The notes under the pieces: model-generated
Told to the model about the DNA's origin: nothing
The model's database searches: none
Seen by the model: the letters and a program-made list of their open reading frames with translations, nothing else
Part shown: positions 4,921 to 12,177 of the stretch, piece after piece
How positions within the stretch are numbered: position 1 is the first letter of the stretch
Layout: every line of letters starts with the position of its first letter
Position numbers and translations under genes: made by a program
From: Myroides sp.
GTDB lineage: Bacteria > Bacteroidota > Bacteroidia > Flavobacteriales > Flavobacteriaceae
Direction: 5' to 3'
Length of the DNA: 12,177 nucleotides
Assembly: GCA_018384465.1 (NCBI GenBank)
Contig: JAHAYQ010000046.1
Coordinates: 1 to 12,177, forward strand

Positions 4921-6063
4921 TTAGTCTTTTAAAAGATTTCTTGAAATTACTAATTTCTGAATTTCGGTTGTTCCTTCTCCAATGGTACACAATTTAGAAT
5001 CGCGGAAGAATTTTTCTACTGGAAAATCTTTAGTGTATCCGTATCCTCCATGAATTTGAATAGCTTCTGTAGCTGCTTTCACACAAACTTCTGATGCATA
5101 CATTTTTGCCATTGCACCCGCTGTTGTCATTGGTTTATTGTTGTTTTTTAAGTAAGCTGCTTTGTGCAACAACAATTCTGAACATTCAATTTCGGTTGCC
5201 ATATCGGCTAATTTAAAACCAATTGCTTGAAATTGAGAAATAGGTTTACCAAACTGCACACGCTCTTTTGAATATTTTAATGCTGCTTCGTACGATCCTT
5301 TTGCAATACCCAACGACAATGCACCAATTGAAATACGACCACCATCTAAAATTTTCATTGCCTGGATAAATCCTTCACCAACTTCGCCTAAACGATTGGC
5401 ATCAGAAACACGACAATTATCAAAAATTAGTTCTGCTGTTTCAGAAGCGCGCATTCCTAATTTATTTTCTTTTTTACCTGATGAAAACCCTGGCGTTCCT
5501 TTTTCGATCACAAAAGCAGTCATTCCTCTTGAATCGCCTTTTTCACCTGTACGAACAATTACAACAGCAACATCACCAGAAATAGCGTGTGTAATAAAGT
5601 TTTTAGCTCCGTTTATAATCCAATCGTTACCGTCTTTAACAGCAGTTGTTGCCATACCTCCAGCATCAGATCCGGTATTATGCTCTGTTAAACCCCAAGC
5701 ACCGATCCATTCTGCGGTAGCTAATTTAGGGATCCATTTCTTTTTTTGTTCTTCGTTTCCGAAGGTTAAAATATGATTAGTGCATAATGAGTTGTGTGCA
5801 GCTACTGATAATCCGATTGAAGAATCAACTTTAGAAATTTCTTCAACTACCGTGATGTATTCGTGATAACCAAGTCCCGATCCGCCTAATTCTTCAGGAA
5901 CCAACACCCCCATATATCCCATTTCTCCTAATTTCTTGAATAATTCTACAGGAAAAATTTGCTCTTCGTCCCATTTCATTATGTTTGGGCGTATTTCTTT
6001 TTCGGCAAATTCTCTGATAGATTGGGCAATCATTGCCTGCGTTTCGTTATACTCGAAGTTCAT
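4921..6063 (-). CDS. acyl-CoA dehydrogenase
   Basis: An FAD-dependent acyl-CoA dehydrogenase of 380 aa, the usual length of the short/medium/branched-chain group. It oxidises acyl-CoA to trans-2-enoyl-CoA and passes electrons to ETF. The all-alpha N-terminal domain is at about residues 1-118. The beta domain begins with the signature WGLTEHNTGSDAGG (123-136), and the C-terminal helical domain starts near 235. RVQFGKPISQFQ (268-279) contains the FAD-contacting Arg/Gln. QIHGGYGYTKDFPVEKFFRD (336-355) is the second family signature. E363 in IGEGTTEIQ is the expected catalytic base for this group. No signal peptide is present, so it is cytoplasmic. Chain-length preference cannot be read by eye; butyryl-, isovaleryl- and 2-methylacyl-CoA enzymes share these motifs. 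Confidence 0.95.
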   Translation of the reverse strand: MNFEYNETQAMIAQSIREFAEKEIRPNIMKWDEEQIFPVELFKKLGEMGYMGVLVPEELGGSGLGYHEYITVVEEISKVDSSIGLSVAAHNSLCTNHILTFGNEEQKKKWIPKLATAEWIGAWGLTEHNTGSDAGGMATTAVKDGNDWIINGAKNFITHAISGDVAVVIVRTGEKGDSRGMTAFVIEKGTPGFSSGKKENKLGMRASETAELIFDNCRVSDANRLGEVGEGFIQAMKILDGGRISIGALSLGIAKGSYEAALKYSKERVQFGKPISQFQAIGFKLADMATEIECSELLLHKAAYLKNNNKPMTTAGAMAKMYASEVCVKAATEAIQIHGGYGYTKDFPVEKFFRDSKLCTIGEGTTEIQKLVISRNLLKD

Positions 6064-6100
6064 TTTGTATGTTTTTAATTTTACTTTTTTGCTATATTTT

Positions 6101-6946
6101 CTAAAAATCCAAATATAACCTAATTATCTTTAATTTGTCAAGTGGAAAATTATTAATTTTTTCTAAATCTTCAATATTTAGCGGTTGATCTTGTTTACTG
6201 CGTAAAATGACTATTTGCCGAGCCAAATATGCTGAAACATAAGGTACTTGTTCTAAATCTTCTTTACTTGCCGTATTTACATTTACCTTTTTTACTTGGG
6301 GTGTTTTGCCTACAAAGGTGTTTTGTTGTAATATTTTTACAGCTTCGGGTCGCAAACCTTTAATAAACCGCAATTGATCTGTAGACACAAAACCTTTTAA
6401 TTGTTCGCGTTCATTAATAACCGCATTTGCAAAATAGTCACCAATGCCTTTAATAGTAACTAATTCTTCGAAAGTTGCTTTGTTTATATCGATCTTTTTG
6501 ATCGCTGGTAAACTTTCAAACGATTGTTGAATTGTTTTCTGGTTTTGAGTCCATTCCGGAAATTTAAAATACGGTGCCACTTTATCAAGTACATTATTTG
6601 AAACTCCAGTAACTTTTTGGAATTCATCAGCTGAATTGACATACTTTCCGCTTGCTCGATATTGCAACAAACGATCAATCTCTTGGGTAGTCATTCCTAA
6701 TTTAAACCCTTTGGCATCAGTAATAAAGTTAGGATTGAAAGGTTGCATTTCGTATTTTTTTAAAGCAAGTTCACCTAAGCTATCTAAATAACGTTCGGTA
6801 GCAGTATCAACGCTGTATTGAGCAACCTCTGTTTTTTGATTGCTCTTCACTAAAAACAAAACCCCTTGTAATATCACTATCAGCATTGCTAAACCCAAAA
6901 AGCCTTTGCGGTGTTCGTTACTAAAATACGGAAGCTTGTGTTTCAT
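6101..6946 (-). CDS. membrane-anchored helix-hairpin-helix (ComEA-like) protein
   Basis: A 281-aa protein. A basic N-terminus and one transmembrane segment (about residues 15-33, GFLGLAMLIVILQGVLFLV) indicate an inner-membrane anchor. Three ComEA-type HhH modules follow. The first, at about 70-127 (NPNFITDAKGFKLGM), is degenerate. The second, at about 152-210, is clear (DINKATFEELVTIKGIGDYFANAVINERE). The third, at about 220-281, is NVNTASKEDLEQVPYVSAYLARQIV. Such modules bind DNA non-specifically; ComEA is the DNA receptor of natural competence. In Bacteroidota similar proteins are widespread and their role is unproven. The start ATG overlaps the TGA of the upstream DUF2851 gene (ATGA), implying translational coupling. 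No terminator follows; acyl-CoA dehydrogenase starts 37 bases later. Confidence 0.87.
   Translation of the reverse strand: MKHKLPYFSNEHRKGFLGLAMLIVILQGVLFLVKSNQKTEVAQYSVDTATERYLDSLGELALKKYEMQPFNPNFITDAKGFKLGMTTQEIDRLLQYRASGKYVNSADEFQKVTGVSNNVLDKVAPYFKFPEWTQNQKTIQQSFESLPAIKKIDINKATFEELVTIKGIGDYFANAVINEREQLKGFVSTDQLRFIKGLRPEAVKILQQNTFVGKTPQVKKVNVNTASKEDLEQVPYVSAYLARQIVILRSKQDQPLNIEDLEKINNFPLDKLKIIRLYLDF
6110..6141 (-). promoter_or_regulatory. promoter of the acyl-CoA dehydrogenase gene
   Basis: TTGACA (6136-6141, TTG at 6139-6141) and TATATTTG (6110-6117) are separated by 21 bases from TTG, a good match to the Bacteroidota -33/-7 pattern. Both elements lie inside the last codons of the upstream helix-hairpin-helix gene. 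The predicted leader is about 40 bases. Confidence 0.6.
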
Positions 6947-8208
6947 CTATTCATGAGTTTAATTCCTATATCACAATTTAAACATCGTCTTAAATCGCAA
7001 TAATTCTTTTTTAAATACAACACCGATTGACTATCTAACGACGAAGTTAATGGTGTTTTTAATCTCTTAAACATATCGGTAGTACTGTTTTTTTCGAGAG
7101 GGATACCTTGATAACGCTGTAAAATTTCTTCGATTACATCGTTTCCTAATTGTTGATGGTATACATATTGAAAAGGTAAAATGGTATTAATCATCAGCAA
7201 ATTATAAAACGAAGACGAAATGTTTTTTTTCTTCTTTGCGTGTTCTTTACCAAAGTTGTAATGACTTTGCCAATAATCTGAAACCTGGGCGCCCAATAAA
7301 TGATTATTAGTACATAAGCTTTCAGGATTCTTAACCAAGTCAAACAAAAAAGGTTGATTGTAAATAAATGCAGCAAACTGAACCAAACGAATAGTCGGGA
7401 AATTATCTGGTCGTAACTTATAAAAAGTAGGCTGCGTATTTACCGTTTGCAATTGATATTTCTGTTTGAAAAAAGCGTATGTCTTTTGTAATGTTTTTAA
7501 ATAATAATCTTCCGTTTCAACTTCCAATAAATTAGCGGCACCTAAAAACAGTGCTTCTAAATGAGTGTAATGCGATTGTTCTTTTCTAATAATCTTTAAG
7601 GGTAGCTTTTGAGCAAGCTCGTAAAATGTACCGCCATTAATGTTCAAACCAAAATTTCTGAGTAGCATTCTATAAAACGATTCTTCCCAATTGTTATCAG
7701 TTAGTTTTAGTTCTGATACGATACGATTGGTGAATTGTTCTAATCGTTCAATCATCAATTTTTCTTTCCATAAAAGCCAATCGAACGAGTTAAAATTCTC
7801 AATATAATCTTCGCAGAAAATAAATTGTGGATTGTTTTTAAACTGATTATAGGCACTAAAAACGTGATCAGAAACATATTCTTTTAACACTAACGTAGGA
7901 ATTTCAGTTCCATCAGCTCGCAAAACCGATAAATCATTATTCCACACCACATGAAGAATTACATTATCATAAGCTGCATCAATTTCATGATGATGGGCAT
8001 ACCAATCGGAAGCGTTCACATGCATTTCAACAGTTCCTGCCCACAACTGACCATCAATGTACAACTGGGCATTAAAAAAATCGGGGCCTTCTGTACCTAA
8101 ATACAACCCAAAATTTTTAATGACTAACTCATTGCCTTGTATAGTTTTTAAATTGGTGGTGTTGAGCTTTTTAAAGCGCCATACATAATGTAAAAAATCT
8201 TCTTTCAT
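6943..8208 (-). CDS. DUF2851 family protein
   Basis: A 421-aa protein that I place in DUF2851, a Bacteroidota family without a proven function. The conserved N-terminal block includes EDFLHYVWRFKK, EGPDFFNAQL (40-49), WAGTVEMHVNASDWYAHHH (56-74) and YDNVILHVVW (80-89). The C-terminal tail has a cysteine group, C404-x4-C409-x2-C412, which could bind metal. No signal peptide or membrane segment is seen. GPD43F followed by V60-E61-x-H63 recalls the core of PD-(D/E)xK nucleases, with His in place of Lys; this is only an inference. It forms an ATGA-overlapping pair with the HhH gene. It has its own weak promoter and lies just after the terminator of the upstream PLP-enzyme gene. Confidence 0.88.
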   Translation of the reverse strand: MKEDFLHYVWRFKKLNTTNLKTIQGNELVIKNFGLYLGTEGPDFFNAQLYIDGQLWAGTVEMHVNASDWYAHHHEIDAAYDNVILHVVWNNDLSVLRADGTEIPTLVLKEYVSDHVFSAYNQFKNNPQFIFCEDYIENFNSFDWLLWKEKLMIERLEQFTNRIVSELKLTDNNWEESFYRMLLRNFGLNINGGTFYELAQKLPLKIIRKEQSHYTHLEALFLGAANLLEVETEDYYLKTLQKTYAFFKQKYQLQTVNTQPTFYKLRPDNFPTIRLVQFAAFIYNQPFLFDLVKNPESLCTNNHLLGAQVSDYWQSHYNFGKEHAKKKKNISSSFYNLLMINTILPFQYVYHQQLGNDVIEEILQRYQGIPLEKNSTTDMFKRLKTPLTSSLDSQSVLYLKKNYCDLRRCLNCDIGIKLMNR

Positions 8209-8224
8209 TGTAAAAAGCTTTCTA

Positions 8225-8255
8225 TAAATTTAAATTATTTTTTTTTAGAAAACAA
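8225..8255 (-). promoter_or_regulatory. possible promoter of the DUF2851-HhH pair
   Basis: TTG (8253-8255), a 20-base spacer and TAAATTTA (8225-8232) fit the Bacteroidota pattern with one mismatch in the -7 element (final A instead of G). It directly follows the terminator at 8266-8297 and precedes the DUF2851 ATG by 16 bases. Confidence 0.4.
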
Positions 8256-8265
8256 CGACAACTAC

Positions 8266-8297
8266 AAAAAAAGGAACCTACTATTGGTTCCTTTTTG
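8266..8297 (-). terminator. terminator after the CBS-domain PLP enzyme
   Basis: A perfect 11-bp stem AAAAAGGAACC/GGTTCCTTTTT with a 7-base loop. The 3' arm runs into a U tract of seven on the minus strand. It lies 8 bases after the stop codon. The A and T flanks could also let it work on the plus strand, but no plus-strand gene is present. Confidence 0.92.
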
Positions 8298-8305
8298 TTT
8301 TTTAA

Positions 8306-9670
8306 CTATTTGATAGCATTTATGATATCGTATTTTGTTATGATATGGTATTTGCCGTTTTCTAAATCAACCAATACCGCATTATTGTCTTTTGAAATAA
8401 GTTTAGAGACTTCGTCAACTTTTGCTTTTTTCGATACAATAGGATATGGATTTCGCATTACTTCTTTAATTGGCATTTCGGAAATGTTTGCGTTGTTTAA
8501 AAGTGCTTGTAACAAATCTGCATCTTCTACCGCACCAACAAATCCAGAAGTATCTATTACAGGTATTTGCGAGATTTTAAATTGACGCATTCTTTCAATA
8601 GCATGACTTACTAATTCTTCTGTACGCACTACTACTAAAGGTTTATCAATATGGTTTTTTATTAAATCTTCGGCAGTTGTTATTTCATCCTCTAAATAAC
8701 CTCTTTCACGCATCCATTCATCGTTAAAAATCTTACCGATATAACGTGATCCAGAATCGTGAAACAACACTACCACTACATCATCGGGCTTTAGCTCGTC
8801 CTTCAGTTGCAACAAACCTTTAATGGCAGAACCAGACGACATCCCCACAAATATACCTTCTTCTAAAGCTAGTTTACGGGTATAAACCGCAGCATCTTTA
8901 TCTGTTACTTTGGTAAATTGATCTATAACTGAAAAATCAACGTTCTTAGGCAAAATATCCTCGCCGATGCCTTCTGTCACATACGAATACACTTCATTCT
9001 CATCAAAAATTCCTGTTTCGTGGTATTTTTTAAATACTGAACCATAAGTATCAACTCCCCAAACTTTTACATTAGAGTTTTGTTCTTTTAAATATTTTCC
9101 GATACCAGAAATGGTACCTCCCGTTCCTACACCTACAATAAAATGAGTAACTTTCCCGTCAGTTTGTTGCCAAATTTCAGGTCCGGTTTGTTGATAATTT
9201 GCTTTTGTATTAGATGGATTATCGTATTGATTTACATACCACGCATTCGGAGTTTCTTCGGCCAAGCGTTTAGAAACCGAATAGTATGAACGAGGGTCGG
9301 TAGGTTCTACATCTGTAGGACACACAACTACCTTCGCTCCTACGGCACGCAGTATATCCATTTTTTCTTTAGACTGCTTGTCAGTAATTACACAAATTAA
9401 TTTGTAACCTTTTACAATAGCAGCCAAAGCCAAGCCCATTCCGGTGTTTCCAGACGTTCCTTCTATAATTGTACCTCCAGGTTTCAATCTACCATCAGCT
9501 TCTGCGTCTTCAACCATTTGTAATGCCATACGATCTTTACAAGAATGCCCCGGATTAAAATATTCTACTTTCGCAAAAACTTTACAAGGCAAATCTTTTA
9601 CAATATGGTTTAATTGTACCAATGGTGTGTTACCAATGGTTTCTAATATATTCTTAGCGTAATTCATCAT
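8306..9670 (-). CDS. PLP-dependent cystathionine beta-synthase/cysteine synthase with C-terminal CBS domains
   Basis: A 454-aa enzyme of the fold-type II PLP family. The catalytic part is at about residues 1-325. The Schiff-base lysine K45 is in GHSCKDR, the substrate-binding loop is GTSGNTG (71-77), the phosphate-binding loop is GVGTGGTISG (about 180-189), and MSSGSA (about 277-282) supplies the PLP-pyridine contact. Two CBS (Bateman) domains follow at about 335-454 (PLVVVRTEELVSHAIERM, then the NPYPIVSKKAKVDEV region). The arrangement matches cystathionine beta-synthase without the N-terminal haem domain. Whether it uses homocysteine or sulfide with serine or O-acetylserine cannot be decided here. 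MM at the start leaves two adjacent ATGs (9668-9670 and 9665-9667). It has its own promoter and terminator. Confidence 0.93.
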   Translation of the reverse strand: MMNYAKNILETIGNTPLVQLNHIVKDLPCKVFAKVEYFNPGHSCKDRMALQMVEDAEADGRLKPGGTIIEGTSGNTGMGLALAAIVKGYKLICVITDKQSKEKMDILRAVGAKVVVCPTDVEPTDPRSYYSVSKRLAEETPNAWYVNQYDNPSNTKANYQQTGPEIWQQTDGKVTHFIVGVGTGGTISGIGKYLKEQNSNVKVWGVDTYGSVFKKYHETGIFDENEVYSYVTEGIGEDILPKNVDFSVIDQFTKVTDKDAAVYTRKLALEEGIFVGMSSGSAIKGLLQLKDELKPDDVVVVLFHDSGSRYIGKIFNDEWMRERGYLEDEITTAEDLIKNHIDKPLVVVRTEELVSHAIERMRQFKISQIPVIDTSGFVGAVEDADLLQALLNNANISEMPIKEVMRNPYPIVSKKAKVDEVSKLISKDNNAVLVDLENGKYHIITKYDIINAIK

Positions 9671-9683
9671 TTTTTAATTTGTA

Positions 9684-9691
9684 CAAAGATA
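9684..9691 (-). promoter_or_regulatory. -7 element upstream of the CBS-domain PLP enzyme
   Basis: TATCTTTG matches TAnnTTTG, 13 bases upstream of the first ATG, giving a very short leader. The -33 region is T-rich without a clear TTG. It lies between the porin terminator and this gene, as expected for a separate unit. Confidence 0.6.
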
Positions 9692-9709
9692 CAACATCAA
9701 TTACGTAAA

Positions 9710-9736
9710 ATAAAAAAAGTTGTATTACTACAACTT
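9710..9736 (-). terminator. terminator of the putative porin gene
   Basis: A perfect 8-bp stem AAGTTGTA/TACAACTT with a GTAA loop, followed by TTTTTATTTT. The first stem bases are the last two bases of the gene's TAA stop codon, so the terminator begins within the coding frame. Confidence 0.87.
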
Positions 9737-11762
9737 AATTAAAAAAATTCCATTTCATTCCTAACCTAAAAGTAAGATCTCTATATGGATATGTTGGCGT
9801 ATTGTAATAATTATAGCCAGTAAATTTAGAATTAAAATGATCGATATTAATATAGATATGTGCCGTTTTTATTTTTGCGTTGATAAAGAAATCAAACATA
9901 GGGAAGTTTCCTATTTTAATTTGATCTTGTACAACAAAATCACCAATTACCGGATGATACTCATTAGCATAATACTTTGTAAAATAATTAAAGACAATAC
10001 CTGTTTGGAAAAACAACGCTTTATTAAACACATAATCTTCAAAATAAATAGTATTTCGGGTAACAATCTGTGGCACGTTCAAAATAGGATCATCTTGAAT
10101 ACTTTGCTGAAACATTACGGTATTATCTAATCCCCATTTATTAAAGCGAAATTCCTTTTGTGCTTTAATCATAAAATAATTAATTACTTTATCATATTGC
10201 TGTGGAGAAACAATTAATTGAGCATATCTGCCATTAGCGTTAAGCGAAACTTCATCATTACTAAAATATAATTTGTTAGTAATTATTTGATAAGTTCCTT
10301 CTAAATCAATCCAAGGCGAAGATATTCGGGCATTTAATGTACTAAAGGTTTCATTAGAAAAATCGTTATACCAATTCATCCCTATAAAACCACTTTGAAA
10401 CAATTGATAGGTGTAATCAGGAATTTTACTTTGTAATTGATAAGTAGCTTCAACTCCGTAATTTTCATTTAAATTAAATACTGCGTTTATTTTTAAATCA
10501 GTTAATGACCTTCCAAGAACCGATTGTTTAAACGAAGCGTCGGCTATTATATGTTCTTTATTTAAAAAGTAAGATCCGCCTAAGGTTAAAATATCATCTT
10601 TTAAACGATGAGGAATTCGATCACCATTTTCGTCAATCACTATGGATTGATAGCCATGATTAAAATTATAAACTCCAGCGCTTACAGCAAATAATCCAAC
10701 TTTATCAGAATCAAAAGCTACGTCAAAATTATTTTCAAATCTTGTATGGCGAACTTTATCGTAAATACTACCCGCAAAAGCTTGACCAAAATAGGGTTGT
10801 GCACTATTAAAAGGGTTAGCATTTTGCTGTTGATAGCTATTTGATAAATATTCGTAAGTAAATTGATGACGTAAAAGCGCTTTGTTATTTTCTGATTTAT
10901 TTATTTGAAAGCTGTGATCTAAATAAGCACGCAATCCTTTAAATAATGTAGAACCAAATTCTGTTTGCACGGTAATGGTTTCTCGATTATTGTACGGTTC
11001 GTTAGATTGATCAAACATAGATGTATTAACGATTCCACCGTTCTCATCATTCAAAATATCTTGAAAAGTAATGTGATTTCTCAGCTGATAACGTTTATCT
11101 CTTGTAAAGTAAGTAGAACCAATTCTAAAATTTCCATTCGATGTAAGTTGATTTACATACTTACCTTGAGATCTCATACCGCGATAGCCAAGAAACAAAT
11201 TAAATTGTTCTGAAGTATTTATGGTAATTAATGCATCAAGGTTTTGCCCTTTACCAGTAACGCTACGATATAATAATTCCGAAACCGGAGTAGGCACACT
11301 ATAATAACTAATATCCTCAGCATTTAAATACGTAAATCTACGTGCATTAAAGCCCATATTGACAATATTATTGTACGACGAAAACGTAGGTTTTAATGAC
11401 TGATACGTTTGACCATCATTATTAAAAGGCAGTAAACCAAAAATATCTTTACGTAAGTAATTAAATGCGTACTGCTTTTTTATATTTAGGATTGTATCAA
11501 AAGTTGTAAGCCCAAGCTTATCGTTAATAATTTTATATTCAGAAATTGGCGCAATGGTATCACCAGCTTTTGTAATTACCTTTTTTATAGATAAAGAATC
11601 GTTATCGGATAAACTTACCGAAGAAAAACGATCTAAAGAAGAAGTTACAGCTCTGCGTTGAACCTTTCGAGAATTGTCAGTGCTCACCTTTTCATTAATC
11701 TTCTTGACTTGAGAAAACGACTGAACTGAAAATAAAAAAACTAAAAATACTATAAAACGCAT
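9735..11762 (-). CDS. putative porin (Porin_10-type outer-membrane protein)
   Basis: A 675-aa outer-membrane protein. From the ATG at 11760-11762 it begins with a Sec signal peptide (MRFIVFLVFLFSVQSFSQ). A soluble N-terminal stretch of roughly 75 residues follows, containing DTILNIKKQYAFNYLRKD and FGLLPFNNDGQTY. These blocks, with RRFTYLNAEDISYYSVPTP, resemble the Bacteroidota 'putative porin' family. The rest is strand-like and rich in aromatic/Asn residues (e.g. NLFLGYRGMRSQGKY), ending LGMKWNFFN, as in beta-barrels. Substrate is unknown. The frame extends 9 codons upstream to 11789, but that start lies inside the predicted promoter, and it would place non-hydrophobic residues ahead of the signal peptide. 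It follows a SusD-like gene but has its own promoter. Confidence 0.86.
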   Translation of the reverse strand: MRFIVFLVFLFSVQSFSQVKKINEKVSTDNSRKVQRRAVTSSLDRFSSVSLSDNDSLSIKKVITKAGDTIAPISEYKIINDKLGLTTFDTILNIKKQYAFNYLRKDIFGLLPFNNDGQTYQSLKPTFSSYNNIVNMGFNARRFTYLNAEDISYYSVPTPVSELLYRSVTGKGQNLDALITINTSEQFNLFLGYRGMRSQGKYVNQLTSNGNFRIGSTYFTRDKRYQLRNHITFQDILNDENGGIVNTSMFDQSNEPYNNRETITVQTEFGSTLFKGLRAYLDHSFQINKSENNKALLRHQFTYEYLSNSYQQQNANPFNSAQPYFGQAFAGSIYDKVRHTRFENNFDVAFDSDKVGLFAVSAGVYNFNHGYQSIVIDENGDRIPHRLKDDILTLGGSYFLNKEHIIADASFKQSVLGRSLTDLKINAVFNLNENYGVEATYQLQSKIPDYTYQLFQSGFIGMNWYNDFSNETFSTLNARISSPWIDLEGTYQIITNKLYFSNDEVSLNANGRYAQLIVSPQQYDKVINYFMIKAQKEFRFNKWGLDNTVMFQQSIQDDPILNVPQIVTRNTIYFEDYVFNKALFFQTGIVFNYFTKYYANEYHPVIGDFVVQDQIKIGNFPMFDFFINAKIKTAHIYINIDHFNSKFTGYNYYNTPTYPYRDLTFRLGMKWNFFN

Positions 11763-11778
11763 AAAAGCAAAGTTTAGA

Positions 11779-11811
11779 CAAAAGTACATTTTTTTGTTTA
11801 GTATTCGTCAA
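11779..11811 (-). promoter_or_regulatory. promoter of the putative porin gene
   Basis: TTG (11809-11811), a 22-base spacer and TACTTTTG (11779-11786) fit the Bacteroidota consensus. The -33 TTTG is formed by the end of the U-tract of the preceding terminator. This rules out the upstream in-frame start at 11789 and supports the start at 11762. Confidence 0.6.
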
Positions 11812-11843
11812 AAAAAAAGAGATGCTAAAAGCATCTCTTTTTT
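11810..11843 (-). terminator. terminator of the SusD-like gene
   Basis: A perfect 13-bp stem AAAAAAGAGATGC/GCATCTCTTTTTT with a 5-base loop, followed by further T residues on the minus strand. It lies 19 bases after the SusD stop. Confidence 0.93.
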
Positions 11844-11862
11844 ACTATTTATAAAACTTGGA

Positions 11863-12177
11863 TTAGTATCCTGGGTTTTGAACCATATTAGGATTTGCTA
11901 CGATCTCAGGTCTTGGAATTGGCATTGTTAATTTATATGATGTAGGCTCTAAACTACAAACATTTAAACAATCTTTTTCATGTCTAACAAAACCAGGAGA
12001 GCCTGCCTTAACACCTAAACGTTTCATATCTAAATATCTATGACCTTCAAATGCGAAATCTAATCTACGTTCTTCTAAAATACGAGCATAAGCAGCTTGT
12101 GGCGTAGAAAAATCAGTAGGCATTGACAAAGGAACATTTGTTCCATTTATATTTCTGTATGCTCTAATATTATAAAT
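11863..12177 (-). CDS. RagB/SusD family nutrient uptake outer-membrane protein, C-terminal part
   Basis: The last 104 codons of a SusD-family lipoprotein; the frame stays open to the window edge, so the N-terminal part lies outside. Diagnostic C-terminal motifs are present: ILEERRLDFAFEGHRYLDMKRLG and, at the end, PIPRPEIVANPNMVQNPGY. SusD proteins bind oligosaccharides or other polymers at the cell surface and cap a SusC TonB-dependent channel, usually encoded just upstream (outside this window). It contains two nearby cysteines (KDCLNVCSLE) that may form a disulfide. Substrate cannot be deduced. A strong terminator ends the unit. Confidence 0.93.
   Translation of the reverse strand: MYNIRAYRNINGTNVPLSMPTDFSTPQAAYARILEERRLDFAFEGHRYLDMKRLGVKAGSPGFVRHEKDCLNVCSLEPTSYKLTMPIPRPEIVANPNMVQNPGY

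Noticed and set aside
11763..11789. Nine-codon N-terminal extension of the putative porin
   Set aside because: It overlaps the predicted -7 element and would precede a complete signal peptide.

Overview
The window looks like a chromosomal segment of a Flavobacteriaceae bacterium (Bacteroidota). The supporting evidence is an AT-rich sequence, a flavobacterial-type EF-Tu, a SusD-family nutrient-binding protein, a Bacteroidota 'putative porin', and promoters that fit TAnnTTTG at -7. Almost every gene lacks a Shine-Dalgarno (SD) sequence. All genes found lie on the minus strand, so transcription runs from high to low coordinates. No mobile element, CRISPR array or phage gene was seen.

In transcription order, the right-hand part (12177 to about 4860) is a series of accessory and metabolic units. 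These are the C-terminal end of a SusD-like protein, a Porin_10-type outer-membrane protein, a PLP enzyme with C-terminal CBS domains (cystathionine beta-synthase/cysteine synthase type), an overlapping pair (a DUF2851 protein and a membrane-anchored protein with three helix-hairpin-helix modules), and an acyl-CoA dehydrogenase. Most units are separated by strong intrinsic terminators and start from their own TAnnTTTG promoter. A 327-bp stretch without a confident gene (4594-4920) follows. It holds the acyl-CoA dehydrogenase terminator, an inverted repeat, a weak short ORF and the rpsU promoter.

The left-hand part (4593 to 1) is a translation/transcription cluster: rpsU (bS21), a XerC-type recombinase, hpf, tRNA-Thr(UGU), tRNA-Tyr(GUA), tRNA-Thr(GGU), tuf, tRNA-Trp(CCA), secE, nusG, rplK and the start of rplA. 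The order is close to the thrU-tyrU-glyT-thrT-tufB and secE-nusG-rplKA blocks of E. coli, but with no tRNA-Gly gene.

The most notable points are regulatory. rpsU is the only gene here with a perfect extended SD, which fits the known bS21 autoregulation of Bacteroidota. The xerC promoter appears to lie inside the rpsU terminator hairpin. A terminator-like hairpin sits at the predicted 5' end of the tRNA-tuf transcript, and another lies between tuf and tRNA-Trp. The DUF2851/HhH pair shows residues that suggest DNA processing. I see no clearly new multi-gene system; these are leads of moderate strength.
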